From positions 451,297-515,296 of the forward strand of contig NZ_JALCZU010000001.1 in assembly GCF_023522835.1 (NCBI RefSeq): a DNA stretch of 64,000 bases. Reading direction: 5' to 3'. This document shows positions 46,754 through 54,552 of this stretch, one piece after another. The notes under the pieces were generated by a model. That model had not been told where the DNA came from and searched no databases. It saw only the letters and a list, made by a program, of their open reading frames with translations. The DNA comes from Oceanobacillus saliphilus (lineage in GTDB: Bacteria; Bacillota; Bacilli; Bacillales; Amphibacillaceae). Numbering within the stretch: position 1 is the first letter of the stretch; every line of letters begins with the position of its first letter. Position numbers and translations under genes: made by a program.

Positions 46754-47938
46754 TTACTTTTTCAGAACTTTCAAGACGAGAAATAAATATAGAATCATGG
46801 CTGTAAACACCGACCCAGCCGAGGCCATGTAAATAGCGGCATAGCTGTAAAAGGAAGCTACCTGCCCAAAGACTACTGCACCAATCCCTACTCCAAGATC
46901 AAAGGAGGAAAAGAACGTTGCATTTGCCATGCCTTTCCGATTGCCTGGTGCCCGATCAACCGCCCATGCTTGAAGTGCTGGCTGCACTCCGCCAAACCCT
47001 AGTCCAAATAAACTCCCTGCAATCAATAATGTCATCGTATTGGGCAACCAGGATAGAAGGAACATAGAGATTAGAATAAGAAGTGTGCCCGGCAAGAATA
47101 TGTATATATGCCCCTTCCGATCATATAGTTTCCCTGCAAATGTTCTGGATAACATTAAAAATAAAGCAAAAACAAGAAAATATAACTGGATGCCGGAAAC
47201 ATTCTGTTCGATTGCATGCAATGGAAGAAATGTAGCTATTCCCCCGAATGCGATGGTGATAAAAAAGAGAAGGATGGAAGGCTGTAATGCTGTTTTTTCA
47301 AAAATATCGAATTTCATTGTTTTCGTTTTATGTGGTGATTCTTCCACTGCTTTATAACGTATCTTTGCAGCAAATATAAATGCAACGATTCCAAAAGCTG
47401 CACAAATTAGGAAAAGTTGTGAAAATGGAATGATCCCAACGAGAGTCAACCCGAGTGCCGGACCAAATGCCAGCGCAATATTACCGGAAAGACCGAAGTA
47501 GCCCATGCCTTCTCCCCGTTTTTTCGGTGGAATAAGATCGGTCGCAATGGTACCTCCTGCTGTAGTCGAAAGTCCCCAGCCGATTCCTTGCAGCATACGA
47601 ATGATAATTAAAAGAAACATACTTGCTGTAAAAGAAAAGGCACCAATGGAGAGAACAAACATAGCAAGTCCGGTCATATAGACAAAGCCCCGCCCTTTGG
47701 ATTCCAATGCATGACCAGCATATGGTCGGATGAGCAAAGCAGAAAACGTAAAAACACCTACAATGATTCCTATCATTTGATCACTTCCGCCGAGTTCCTT
47801 AACAAATAGCGGAATCGTTGGCAATGTCATTTGGAAGCCGAGGAATACAAAGAAGTTTGCAAAGCATATGAGCAAGAAATCACGTGTCCAAATTTTATTT
47901 TGTCCGGATAATTCCTGTGTCCTTGTCTTCTGTTTCAT
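46754..47938 (-). CDS. MFS transporter
   Basis: A 394-residue transporter with twelve helices. LLICFANFFVFLGFQMTLPTIPLFVKELGGSDQMIGIIVGVFTFSALLIRPYAG and ALESKGRGFVYMTG match the DHA1 exporter group, and GLGFGGVQPALQAWAVDRAPGNRKGMANATF is typical of the second half. The substrate is unknown. The start follows AAAGGGAG. It lies upstream of the SNF2 gene on the same strand with a 77-base gap. Confidence 0.88.
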   Translation of the reverse strand: MKQKTRTQELSGQNKIWTRDFLLICFANFFVFLGFQMTLPTIPLFVKELGGSDQMIGIIVGVFTFSALLIRPYAGHALESKGRGFVYMTGLAMFVLSIGAFSFTASMFLLIIIRMLQGIGWGLSTTAGGTIATDLIPPKKRGEGMGYFGLSGNIALAFGPALGLTLVGIIPFSQLFLICAAFGIVAFIFAAKIRYKAVEESPHKTKTMKFDIFEKTALQPSILLFFITIAFGGIATFLPLHAIEQNVSGIQLYFLVFALFLMLSRTFAGKLYDRKGHIYIFLPGTLLILISMFLLSWLPNTMTLLIAGSLFGLGFGGVQPALQAWAVDRAPGNRKGMANATFFSSFDLGVGIGAVVFGQVASFYSYAAIYMASAGSVFTAMILYLFLVLKVLKK

Positions 47939-48109
47939 AAAAAGCTCCCTTTATCCATTAATAATAGAATATTATACAGGAGTCTTGGAGCAAATGAAAT
48001 GAAACGAATGACATGGGTTGTTTATTTGTCTAATGATCTAGACTTGGCAAACTTGCATCTGTATGTGAAATTATTTTCTGAAGGACAGTAAATTTGTACA
48101 CTGCGACGT

Positions 48110-48175
48110 AACTACCGCACTGCAGAGATGGGCTTCTGCAACCGCAGAGCCGTCGCCGAAGCTACATATCTTATG
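48110..48175. repeat. Remnant of a family B/C-type repeat
   Basis: CTGCGACGTAACTACCGCAC, a hairpin GCAGAGatGGGCTTCTGC-like core, and GCCGTCGCCGAAGCTACATA resemble the outer flanks of B units (CTGCGACATTAGAG and GACGGCCGAAG). The inverted-repeat body is gone. The rest of the gap 47939-48270 shows no gene I would support. Confidence 0.4.
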
Positions 48176-48275
48176 TTGGACTTAATATCAATTGGTAAAT
48201 ATAAAAAGCAATTAAACTTACCAAAATAGCTTATGATTCGGATAGTATGTACGTTTCCATATAATTGAAATATGG

Positions 48276-48281
48276 TATAAT
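48276..48281 (+). promoter_or_regulatory. Extended -10 of the antisense RNA promoter
   Basis: TGGTATAAT (TATAAT at 48276-48281) is an extended -10 on the plus strand. The -35 is weak (GTTTCC or TTTCCA). Transcription would begin near 48288 and run toward the toxin gene. Confidence 0.6.
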
Positions 48282-48287
48282 TTATTT

Positions 48288-48432
48288 AAATAGTAAATAT
48301 ACTAAATAGGCCCAGCTGTCACTGGGCCATTAGATAAGCGGTTCCCTAAAGCTGGAATCGGCTGTTTTTGTGCAGAAGGCCTCTCCCTAATAAACTTTAG
48401 ACGGTTCATAGGGACGGCCTATTTTTTATTGA
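48288..48432 (+). ncRNA. Candidate antisense antitoxin RNA of a type I toxin-antitoxin locus
   Basis: The predicted RNA begins with a perfect hairpin GGCCCAG-CTGTCA-CTGGGCC-like element (48309-48328). It ends with a terminator GGCCTCTCCCTAA...TTCATAGGGACGGCC followed by TATTTTTTATT (48379-48430). It overlaps the 3' untranslated region and the last codons of the holin-like toxin gene on the other strand. On the minus strand the 48309-48328 hairpin is followed by TATTTAG and can serve as the toxin mRNA terminator. This convergent, 3'-overlapping layout is that of bsrG/SR4 and txpA/RatA. Confidence 0.7.
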
Positions 48433-48520
48433 CCAAGGTGGCGACCAATGCGAGCAATGCAATTAGAAATGTTCCAAAACTTCCAAGCACCATCATTACT
48501 TCATACATGCTCATAGGCAT
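48419..48520 (-). CDS. Holin-like type I toxin peptide (BsrG/TxpA/Hol_Tox type), 33 residues
   Basis: A 33-residue single-pass membrane peptide with start MPMSMYEVMMVLGSFG and end LVATLVNKK. The pattern M-x-x-YE-x-(L/V)M-(V/I)-hydrophobic-G-x-F followed by a hydrophobic helix and a KK tail is the signature of Gram-positive holin-like type I toxins (BsrG, BsrE, TxpA relatives). A strong ribosome site (GAGAGGGGGA) precedes the ATG, and an extended -10 (TGCTATAAT) lies at 48630-48638 on the minus strand. In known cases such peptides damage membrane or envelope and are silenced by an antisense RNA. A suitable RNA is predicted here. Confidence 0.82.
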   Translation of the reverse strand: MPMSMYEVMMVLGSFGTFLIALLALVATLVNKK

Positions 48521-48629
48521 TCCCCCTCTCTCTTTGAAAACTGGTATTCGCCAGAAACTTAACAGCGAATGCCTTTGTTACCGAAAAAGGGTTAGCCGAC
48601 CCATCCCTAACAGAACATTATCTCCGTCT

Positions 48630-48638
48630 ATTATAGCA
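48630..48638 (-). promoter_or_regulatory. Extended -10 of the toxin mRNA promoter
   Basis: The minus strand reads TGCTATAAT, giving a long 5' leader of about 100 nt before the toxin ATG. Long leaders that delay translation are usual for these toxins. Confidence 0.6.
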
Positions 48639-48706
48639 TAATCGACCATAAAAACAGAACACATATTCTGTTTTGGATTAAATTGATTCGATTGGACTAC
48701 TTGTCA

Positions 48707-49321
48707 TTATTCGCCAATCACACCACAAGCAATTCTATCTCCTGCATCACCAGCTGGCTGGGAAACGTAATCGTCCGCTTCTGAATGAATCATCAATGAT
48801 GTTCCCTCATCTGTATACAACGTGTTATCCTCATCCATTTGCGATGTAACCATATCTGCTGTAACTTCTACATCTACCGTACCATCTTCAGCGATTTCAA
48901 TATTCTGCAAGTCTCCTGCGTGCGGTCCTTCCGGGTGATCAAATCCATGCTCTGCGTTCGTAGGGTTATAATGGCCGCCTGCAGATTCAAAATCAGGTGT
49001 TTCACACTTTCCAGCCTCATGAATATGGAAACCTTTTGTTCCAGGTGGAAGATTCTCGCCGACTAGATGAATATTAACTCCACTATCATCTTCTGTAATT
49101 GTTGCGGTAGCCACCATTTCTCCATCTTGATTCATCATAGAAACCAACACTTCTTCTTCAGCTGTGGCATTTCCTCCCTGTTCCTCTCCGGTATCCATAT
49201 TATTTTCCGGTGAAGATTGTTCCTGATTTTCCGTCTCCTGATCTTCCTCATTACCAGTTCCACAAGCGCTTAAAAATAAAGCAATTACGATGATAAATAG
49301 AACAGTTGTCCAACGATTCAT
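48707..49321 (-). CDS. sodC: Cu/Zn superoxide dismutase-like lipoprotein (SodC/YojM type)
   Basis: A 204-residue lipoprotein starting at MNRWTTVLF behind AGGGAGAG; a frame 22 residues longer lacks a ribosome site. The lipobox is LFLSACG near residue 20, followed by an acidic Asn/Gln-rich linker. The SOD domain has the copper ligands in GFHIHEAGKC, GGHYNPTNAEHGFDHPEGPHAGD for the bridging His and zinc site, and the last copper His in SLMIHSEADD. The disulfide cysteines (GKC, IACGVIG) and catalytic Arg (DRIACG) are present, so it looks enzymatically complete, unlike B. subtilis YojM. It acts outside the membrane on superoxide. Confidence 0.92.
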   Translation of the reverse strand: MNRWTTVLFIIVIALFLSACGTGNEEDQETENQEQSSPENNMDTGEEQGGNATAEEEVLVSMMNQDGEMVATATITEDDSGVNIHLVGENLPPGTKGFHIHEAGKCETPDFESAGGHYNPTNAEHGFDHPEGPHAGDLQNIEIAEDGTVDVEVTADMVTSQMDEDNTLYTDEGTSLMIHSEADDYVSQPAGDAGDRIACGVIGE

Positions 49322-49482
49322 TTGCTTAAGCTCTCCCTTCAGAAGTTTTACTATGTATGTTTCACAAATTAATAGGATGTTAAACATATTTCAATGTACA
49401 CGGTTTAGAAAAATAACGTCGCCAAGCCTTTGGGCATATGCCTTAGTTGCACTTATACAAGTAAGAAAGTTTACTTGCGAAC

Positions 49483-49516
49483 AAAAAAACTGATCCAATA
49501 ATCGGATCAGTTTTTT
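49483..49516 (-). terminator. Terminator of doxX
   Basis: AAAAACTGATCC pairs with GGATCAGTTTTT around a 7-nt loop; the minus strand continues with TTTTTTTGTTCG. Confidence 0.9.
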
Positions 49517-49530
49517 CCAAAATCTATTTA

Positions 49531-50046
49531 TTATGCAACTGCTACTTCTTTTTTCACTTTATCTTTAATGATTGGCGTATGATTTCTTAAGAATGGAATG
49601 ACCCATCTGTCCAAACCAAAGCGTCCTGCGTTATATCCAGCTGCTAGAAGGAATACTGTAATTAGTACCATTTGTGCATTTGTGCTTACTGTTCCACTGA
49701 ATAGGAAGGCAAAGTTCATTGTAATACCCATTAACGCTGCAAAGTTTGTAAAAATTCCAAGAATAAGTGCGATACCTACTAATAATTCGCCCCACATAAC
49801 CATAAAAGTGAAAAGTCCTGCGTTTGGCAATGCTGCTACTTCTAGGAAAGATCCCCACCAAGCTTGAACTGTTGCGCCTTCTCCTGTAGAGTTGGCAATT
49901 GCACCTTGAATGAATCCACTTGCGTCAAATTGTCCACCTGTTATTTTTCCTAAACCACCCATAAACCAAGCATATCCAATATATACTCTTAGAATAGTCC
50001 AAATTCCTGCTGCTACCTTGTTATTACGAATGAAGTCCATAATCAT
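49531..50046 (-). CDS. DoxX family membrane protein
   Basis: A 171-residue membrane protein with four helices. The start is probably MIMDFIRNN, nine bases after AAGGAG; an ATG three codons earlier abuts that site. DoxX features are ILRVYIGYAWFMGGLGKITGG, FTFMVMWGELLVGIALILG and FLFSGTVSTNAQMVLI. Family members include quinone- or thiosulfate-related oxidoreductase subunits and the CatD/MhqP-type proteins of Bacillus. The long leader carries a perfect Rex-type operator at 50169 and a second dyad near 50095. Redox control is therefore likely (inference). A terminator follows. Confidence 0.88.
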   Translation of the reverse strand: MIMDFIRNNKVAAGIWTILRVYIGYAWFMGGLGKITGGQFDASGFIQGAIANSTGEGATVQAWWGSFLEVAALPNAGLFTFMVMWGELLVGIALILGIFTNFAALMGITMNFAFLFSGTVSTNAQMVLITVFLLAAGYNAGRFGLDRWVIPFLRNHTPIIKDKVKKEVAVA

Positions 50047-50094
50047 TACATCCATCTCCTTGTTTATATTAAATTTTTATTGACATGTTCATTG

Positions 50095-50112
50095 GTTCAC
50101 AATATATTGTAA
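50095..50112. promoter_or_regulatory. Imperfect dyad near the doxX promoter
   Basis: TTCACAATATATTGTAAA is a near-palindrome that reuses the TTCACAA/TTGTRAA half-sites in the opposite order to the site at 50169. On the minus strand TTGTGA here could act as a -35. Confidence 0.4.
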
Positions 50113-50168
50113 AGGTGTTCCTTGGTACATTAAAAGAATACCATGGTTTAATGCTCTTGCAAATAGAA

Positions 50169-50186
50169 TTGTGAATTAGTTCACAA
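50169..50186. promoter_or_regulatory. Rex-type operator upstream of doxX
   Basis: TTGTGAATTAGTTCACAA is a perfect match to the 18-bp Rex pattern TTGTGAA-N4-TTCACAA. It lies about 120 bases before the doxX start. Rex represses respiratory and fermentative genes until NADH rises. Confidence 0.65.
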
Positions 50187-50601
50187 TTTAGAAACAAATT
50201 TATGTCTATTATTTGAACATCGACACGTTAATTACAGTTGTTATGATGTTATCCCCTTATGCAATAAGCGTTCCGCGCTCTTTTTTATTTTAAGACAATC
50301 GACCCAAATAGCATAATAAATAGCTCTACTTTCGCACCAATAAAATAAGTTTAAACGTTTAACTGGGGCGAACTCAGTAAGCCACTCTTAATCACCTTGC
50401 TAGCATTAGTAAAGCTAAAGCATTTTCTAAAGGCTATTTTCATACTATTGGTTGCTTTAAAAGTCTCGCAGTTTCTGTAGACTACGACATAACTCCATCT
50501 ATTCTAGATTTCTATCCTGTTAATGAAACTAGTTACAAAGATTTCCTCAACCGGTTTCGTAGAGCTGTATGATGCTATTTTCCGTAGCAATTTTCTAACA
50601 A

Positions 50602-50719
50602 GCTTTGGGAAATACACGGAGACTTCTGCGGGAGCAGAGGCATCGGTGAGACAGCGCAGCGCTTTAGCGCAAGTTGGCTCACCAGCCGCCCGCGAAAAGC
50701 GTAGTGTATTTCCCAGAGC
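50602..50719. repeat. Family B palindromic repeat, intact copy
   Basis: A 118-bp unit that matches the 28475 copy almost base for base (differences include GCTTTGGG for GCTCTGGG at the left end). It is flanked by TAGCAATTTTCTAACAA and GATAGCCGAAGTAACTTGC. The 840-bp gap 50056-50894 otherwise holds the doxX control region and no supported gene. Confidence 0.88.
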
Positions 50720-50894
50720 GATAGCCGAAGTAACTTGCTTCCATTATCAGCTACAACGTAAATAGCAATTACGGCGCATTTTATATCAAATGCGAAAATT
50801 GAGTAACTTTATTGAAACCTATTGACAATTCAATCGTACTACTTGATGGGAACTTACAGATTTACTGAATAACTAGCAAAGGTGGGAAATACGA

Positions 50895-51827
50895 ATGGAA
50901 AAGATGTTAACGATCCATGGACTGGAGAAATCCTTTAAAGAAAAGAAAGTGCTGAAAAACATTTCATTTGAAGTACACAAGGGAGAAATCATGGCTATCC
51001 TTGGACCAAATGGCGCCGGTAAATCAACTACGATTCGTAATATTATGGGGATTATGTACCCCGATTCCGGAACCATTACATTCCATAATTATAATGGCAG
51101 CGATATTCCAAGAAATAAGATTGGTTATCTACCAGAAGAGCGGGGCCTTTACAAAAATGTTAACGTGATGGATATTCTGCTGTATTTGGCCAATCTCAAA
51201 GATTATCCACTTGATAAAGCGAAGGAACGGATAATGATGTATTTGAAAAAGTTCGATCTGGAAGGGAAAGAAAAAGTCTCTGTTGAAGAACTTTCCAAAG
51301 GGATGGGGCAAAAGGTTCAATTCATCGGATCCATCATTCATGAACCCGAGCTTCTCATACTTGATGAACCATTCTCTGGACTCGATCCTGTCAGCCAGGA
51401 ATTGTTCAAAGAAGAAATCCGCGGCCTCGCCGACAACGGAACTGCTATTTTACTTTCCTCGCACCAAATGAATCTCGTGGAAGAAATGTGTGATCGTCTG
51501 TTTATGATCCAGCGGGGAGAGAAGGTTATCTATGGCACTCTGGAAGATGTCAAAAGGAAGTATGCAAATTTCAAATGCACCATTCATGGGGAAAACAATA
51601 TCGATGAGCTGCAGGGTATCCCTGGTGTACTTCGCGTAGAACAAAAAGATGAGGCTTCGATTTTGCATCTAAATAACCATGTGGAACCATCTGCATGGCT
51701 TAAAAATCTACCTGATCATCTTGTGATTCACGAATTAAAAATAAATCGGATTTCGTTGCATGAGATATTCATTGATATTGCAACAGATAAGAATTTATTA
51801 AAAGAAGAAGGTGTTATGTATGCGTAA
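50895..51827 (+). CDS. ABC exporter ATPase (YhaQ/NatA type)
   Basis: A 310-residue ATPase. It has Walker A GPNGAGKSTT, signature ELSKGMGQKVQ, Walker B LLILDEPFSGLDP and H-loop LLSSHQMNLVEEM. The C-terminal extension of about 90 residues is the DUF4162-type tail typical of YhaQ/NatA. It works with the downstream permease, with which it overlaps by 8 bases. The substrate is unknown; Na+ or antimicrobial peptides have been proposed for relatives. The start follows GGTGGGAAA. Confidence 0.9.
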   Translation: MEKMLTIHGLEKSFKEKKVLKNISFEVHKGEIMAILGPNGAGKSTTIRNIMGIMYPDSGTITFHNYNGSDIPRNKIGYLPEERGLYKNVNVMDILLYLANLKDYPLDKAKERIMMYLKKFDLEGKEKVSVEELSKGMGQKVQFIGSIIHEPELLILDEPFSGLDPVSQELFKEEIRGLADNGTAILLSSHQMNLVEEMCDRLFMIQRGEKVIYGTLEDVKRKYANFKCTIHGENNIDELQGIPGVLRVEQKDEASILHLNNHVEPSAWLKNLPDHLVIHELKINRISLHEIFIDIATDKNLLKEEGVMYA

Positions 51828-53055
51828 CTCGATGAAAGTTGCCAAATGGGAAATCAAGAGGAATATGAAGAACAAAACCTTTTTGATTGGATTATTCATA
51901 TCCCCGATACTTTTCCTCGTTTTCATGTTTATCGGGAGTTTGTTTGGCTCTGAAAGCGAGGAAACAGAGACCACTCAAGTTTTTGTTCATGATCAAATAG
52001 GTGTTTATCCTGCACTGCAAGCGATCGTTGAACAAAGTGGCTTGAATTGGGAAATGCAAACAACGCAATTAAGTGAAACAGAAGTCGCAGCCATGGAGAA
52101 AAGTGAACATACCGCCTTTATCTTCATTGATAATCGTGCCTTGGAGGACGGTGTTGTTCCTGTTTATTTAAGTGAGGAGATCAATCCATTTTTCATGAAT
52201 CAAGTTCAACTGTTTAGCGAACCCCTCCATGCATTGAAAATATCCGAGCTCGGGTTATCCGAGGAAGAAACAGCGACTGTTCTGCAAGGCATTTCCTTTA
52301 TGGAAGCAATAGAAGATAATGCTTCTTTTGAGGAATCTGTTGAAGAAGCAGAAGGATTCGGTGGTGAGTCATTGGAGCGTCTCGTCCCGGGTATCTTTGC
52401 GGGAATCATTATGCTTTCAATCGTATTTACGGGGATGGCGATTTTTCAAAGCGCATCACAGGAAAAGAAAGACAAGATTGCAGAAATTATACTTTCATCC
52501 GTAACACCAAGCGATTTGATGCAGGGAAAAATCATTGGATACTTTGTATTGGGACTTATACAAGTGGTTGTCTTTCTGGGATTGATTTTTCCGTTTGTCC
52601 TATGGAGAACGGATATCCCGGTCATCGAATACCTATTTGTGCCTGAAACATTATTATTGGTCAGCATTGCCATCCTCAGCTATTTAATGTTTGCTGCCAT
52701 CTTCGTTGGGATTGGTGCCACAATGTCTGACATCTCAACGGCCGGTAACTTTCAGGGCATGGTCATGATGCTTCCGTTCTTACCTTTTATTATGATTGGA
52801 CCAGTACTGAACGACCCAAATGGTCTTGTTGCACAAGTCGGTACGTATATTCCATTTACAGCTCCAGGTGTATTGATTATGAGGCTTACGATGCTTGAGG
52901 AATGGCCATGGATCGAGATTATCATTTCGCTAGCTGTTATCCTCATCAGCATTCTCATTTTCATGAAACTTGCAGGTAAGATATTTAAAGTAGGGATTCT
53001 CATGTACGGGAAAAATGCCTCACCTGGTGAAATTTGGAAGTGGATTCGTGCTTAA
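51820..53055 (+). CDS. ABC exporter permease (YhaP/NatB type)
   Basis: A 411-residue ABC-2 type permease. The start is ATG 51820 (MRNSMKVAKWEIKRN), six bases after AGAAGGTG; an in-frame GTG at 51811 lies inside that site. One N-terminal helix (about 18-40) is followed by a large extracytoplasmic domain rich in Glu (about 45-195). Five helices come next, with the ABC-2 motif FQSASQEKKDKIAEIILSSVTPSDLMQGKIIG. It forms the membrane part of the YhaQ-like exporter. Confidence 0.9.
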   Translation: MRNSMKVAKWEIKRNMKNKTFLIGLFISPILFLVFMFIGSLFGSESEETETTQVFVHDQIGVYPALQAIVEQSGLNWEMQTTQLSETEVAAMEKSEHTAFIFIDNRALEDGVVPVYLSEEINPFFMNQVQLFSEPLHALKISELGLSEEETATVLQGISFMEAIEDNASFEESVEEAEGFGGESLERLVPGIFAGIIMLSIVFTGMAIFQSASQEKKDKIAEIILSSVTPSDLMQGKIIGYFVLGLIQVVVFLGLIFPFVLWRTDIPVIEYLFVPETLLLVSIAILSYLMFAAIFVGIGATMSDISTAGNFQGMVMMLPFLPFIMIGPVLNDPNGLVAQVGTYIPFTAPGVLIMRLTMLEEWPWIEIIISLAVILISILIFMKLAGKIFKVGILMYGKNASPGEIWKWIRA

Positions 53056-53247
53056 AAATGGCAGAATGGAAATGGATCACATCGGACACTACTCATCTTT
53101 AATAGTTGAACGTTTTATAACATTCTCGATTTTTGAGGTAGAATAAGCCCTATTCGAAAATTTTGTCCTTTCCCTTCTTTACGAATATATACTATAATAA
53201 AATTAGAGTATGGTAGAATTTGCTTACGAATTAAGGGGGAATTGTTC

Positions 53248-53322
53248 ATGCTAATCGCTGTAATTGCCGTTTGTATCAGTCTTTCTGTTAGTCTCATCAT
53301 TGCAAGTGAGGTATGGGACTGA
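53248..53322 (+). CDS. 24-residue hydrophobic peptide
   Basis: The frame encodes MLIAVIAVCISLSVSLIIAS followed by EVWD. It is a single membrane-spanning helix with an acidic tail and one Cys. AAGGGGG lies seven bases before the ATG, and TATAAT (53193) and TGGTAGAAT (53211) are candidate -10 boxes. The coding evidence is the ribosome site and the clean helix. I do not recognise it; a small membrane regulator or toxin is possible. Confidence 0.5.
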   Translation: MLIAVIAVCISLSVSLIIASEVWD

Positions 53323-53366
53323 ATTTTTTCATCTGACTAATTAATACTACTTATGTTTTGCTAATG

Positions 53367-53395
53367 AATGGCAGGCACCTAAAAGGTGCCTGCCA
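53367..53395. repeat. Strong hairpin without T-run
   Basis: ATGGCAGGCACCT pairs perfectly with AGGTGCCTGCCAT, leaving a 3-nt loop (AAA... within 53380-53383). No T-run follows, so it is not a classical terminator. The word CAGGCACC recurs in the repeats flanking the MerR-methyltransferase gene. The rest of the 520-bp gap 53056-53582 holds only the 24-residue peptide. Confidence 0.75.
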
Positions 53396-53582
53396 TTACG
53401 TATGTTAGCCCATTTACATTACTTCCTGTTTTCGGGGTTAACCGCATCTGTTTTTCTTCTATGAATTATTTAGGTCACCTTTATTTTCATGTTATTGTGT
53501 TATTAATCATATACTTATATGAACGGTGATGATTTTAAAAATTATAAGTGCTCTCAGCTTGTAACCTTCAAGGAGGATGAAT

Positions 53583-54113
53583 ATGAAGATAATCGTCTTT
53601 CACGGCTCAACCCGTGTTAATGGGAATACAGAGTACTTAACTTACCAGGCGGTCCCTAAAGAAAAAGGGACACATATCTATTTACGTGATTACAATGTGC
53701 GCCCTATTATTGATCAACGTCATGATGAAACTGGATTTGCAGTCATTAAGGATGATCTTAAAGGACTTATTGATCAAATGCTTTCACATGATGTCATTGT
53801 TTTCTCAACACCGATTTACTGGTATAGCATGTCAGGCCCTATGAAAATTTTTATTGATCGGTGGTCTCAGATTTTAAGGGACTCCAGCTATACGCATTTT
53901 CGTGAAGAATTATCGAAAAAGAAAGTCTACCTTGTTGCTGTCGGGGGAGATACTCCAACAATCAAGGGATTGCCACTTGTCCAGCAGTTCAACTATATAT
54001 GCCAGTTTTACAATATGGCTTTTGGCGGTTATGTCATCGGGAAGGCAAGCAAACCGGGCGAAATCATGAACGATAAAGCAGCTTTAAAGCAAGCTGCGAT
54101 GCTGATTAGATAA
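53583..54113 (+). CDS. NAD(P)H-dependent FMN reductase-like flavoprotein
   Basis: A 176-residue flavodoxin-fold protein of the NADPH-dependent FMN reductase/YwqN group. The start is ATG 53583, six bases after AAGGAGG; an ATG at 53577 abuts the site. The FMN loop is FHGSTRVNGNTEYL, and FSTPIYWYSMSGPMKIFIDRWSQIL is the conserved TPIYW flavin-contact motif. The C-terminal part is short compared with quinone reductases. It is a single gene with a terminator shared with the convergent small gene. Confidence 0.85.
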   Translation: MKIIVFHGSTRVNGNTEYLTYQAVPKEKGTHIYLRDYNVRPIIDQRHDETGFAVIKDDLKGLIDQMLSHDVIVFSTPIYWYSMSGPMKIFIDRWSQILRDSSYTHFREELSKKKVYLVAVGGDTPTIKGLPLVQQFNYICQFYNMAFGGYVIGKASKPGEIMNDKAALKQAAMLIR

Positions 54114-54146
54114 ACTGCTTCACTAGGTCTTTTGGATAATCATATG

Positions 54147-54188
54147 AAAAGCGTGCGTGGTGAGTGATGGTTTTCAGCACGCTTTTTT
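54147..54188. terminator. Terminator after the flavoprotein gene
   Basis: AAAAGCGTGC pairs with GCACGCTTTT around a 20-nt loop and is followed by TTGTTG; an A-run on the left lets it serve the opposite strand. Confidence 0.82.
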
Positions 54189-54211
54189 GTTGTGCAGTCT
54201 TTTATTGCTTT

Positions 54212-54394
54212 TTACACATGAAAGTCCCAATAGGTTTCCAACACTTTTACTTCAGAAATGGTTACCTCGTTGACCTGTTCTAAAATATTGTTCATTATTC
54301 TTTTACCGTTATGATTGTCAACATTTAATCTATCCATAACTTCGTTGGCAGAAACAGCTACGGTCATTATTTTTTGGTAATGTTTGGCCGACAT
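54212..54394 (-). CDS. Small hypothetical protein, 60 residues
   Basis: A soluble, helical frame (MSAKHYQKIMTVAVSANEVM to VKVLETYWDFHV). GAAGG lies directly against the ATG, which is poor spacing, so the start or the gene itself is doubtful. It sits beside a terminator that could serve it. No family recognised. Confidence 0.4.
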   Translation of the reverse strand: MSAKHYQKIMTVAVSANEVMDRLNVDNHNGKRIMNNILEQVNEVTISEVKVLETYWDFHV

Positions 54395-54493
54395 CCTTCT
54401 TTTCTAATAGATAAATCAAATTATAATAACTATTTTGCTAGTCTATTAGAATGGTTTTTTATCATATATGTTTACTATCTACTTGTTAAGGAT

Positions 54494-54530
54494 AATCATA
54501 ACTATTATGATTAATTTAATAGTTATGATT
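54494..54530. promoter_or_regulatory. Perfect 14-bp inverted repeat ahead of the amidase gene
   Basis: AATCATAACTATTA (54494-54507) and TAATAGTTATGATT (54517-54530) are perfectly complementary with a 9-bp spacer. The element ends about 11 bases before the AAGGAGG ribosome site. It may be an operator or a leader hairpin. Confidence 0.65.
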
Positions 54531-54552
54531 TCATGATTAAAAGGAGGAAAAA

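Noticed and set aside
47999-48082. 27-codon frame after the MFS gene (MKRMTWVVYL...)
   Set aside because: A GGAG lies nearby, but the peptide has no clear helix, promoter or terminator; support is too thin.
50523-50765. 80-codon frame through the family B repeat
   Set aside because: It is made almost entirely of repeat sequence; the hairpin, not coding, explains its conservation.
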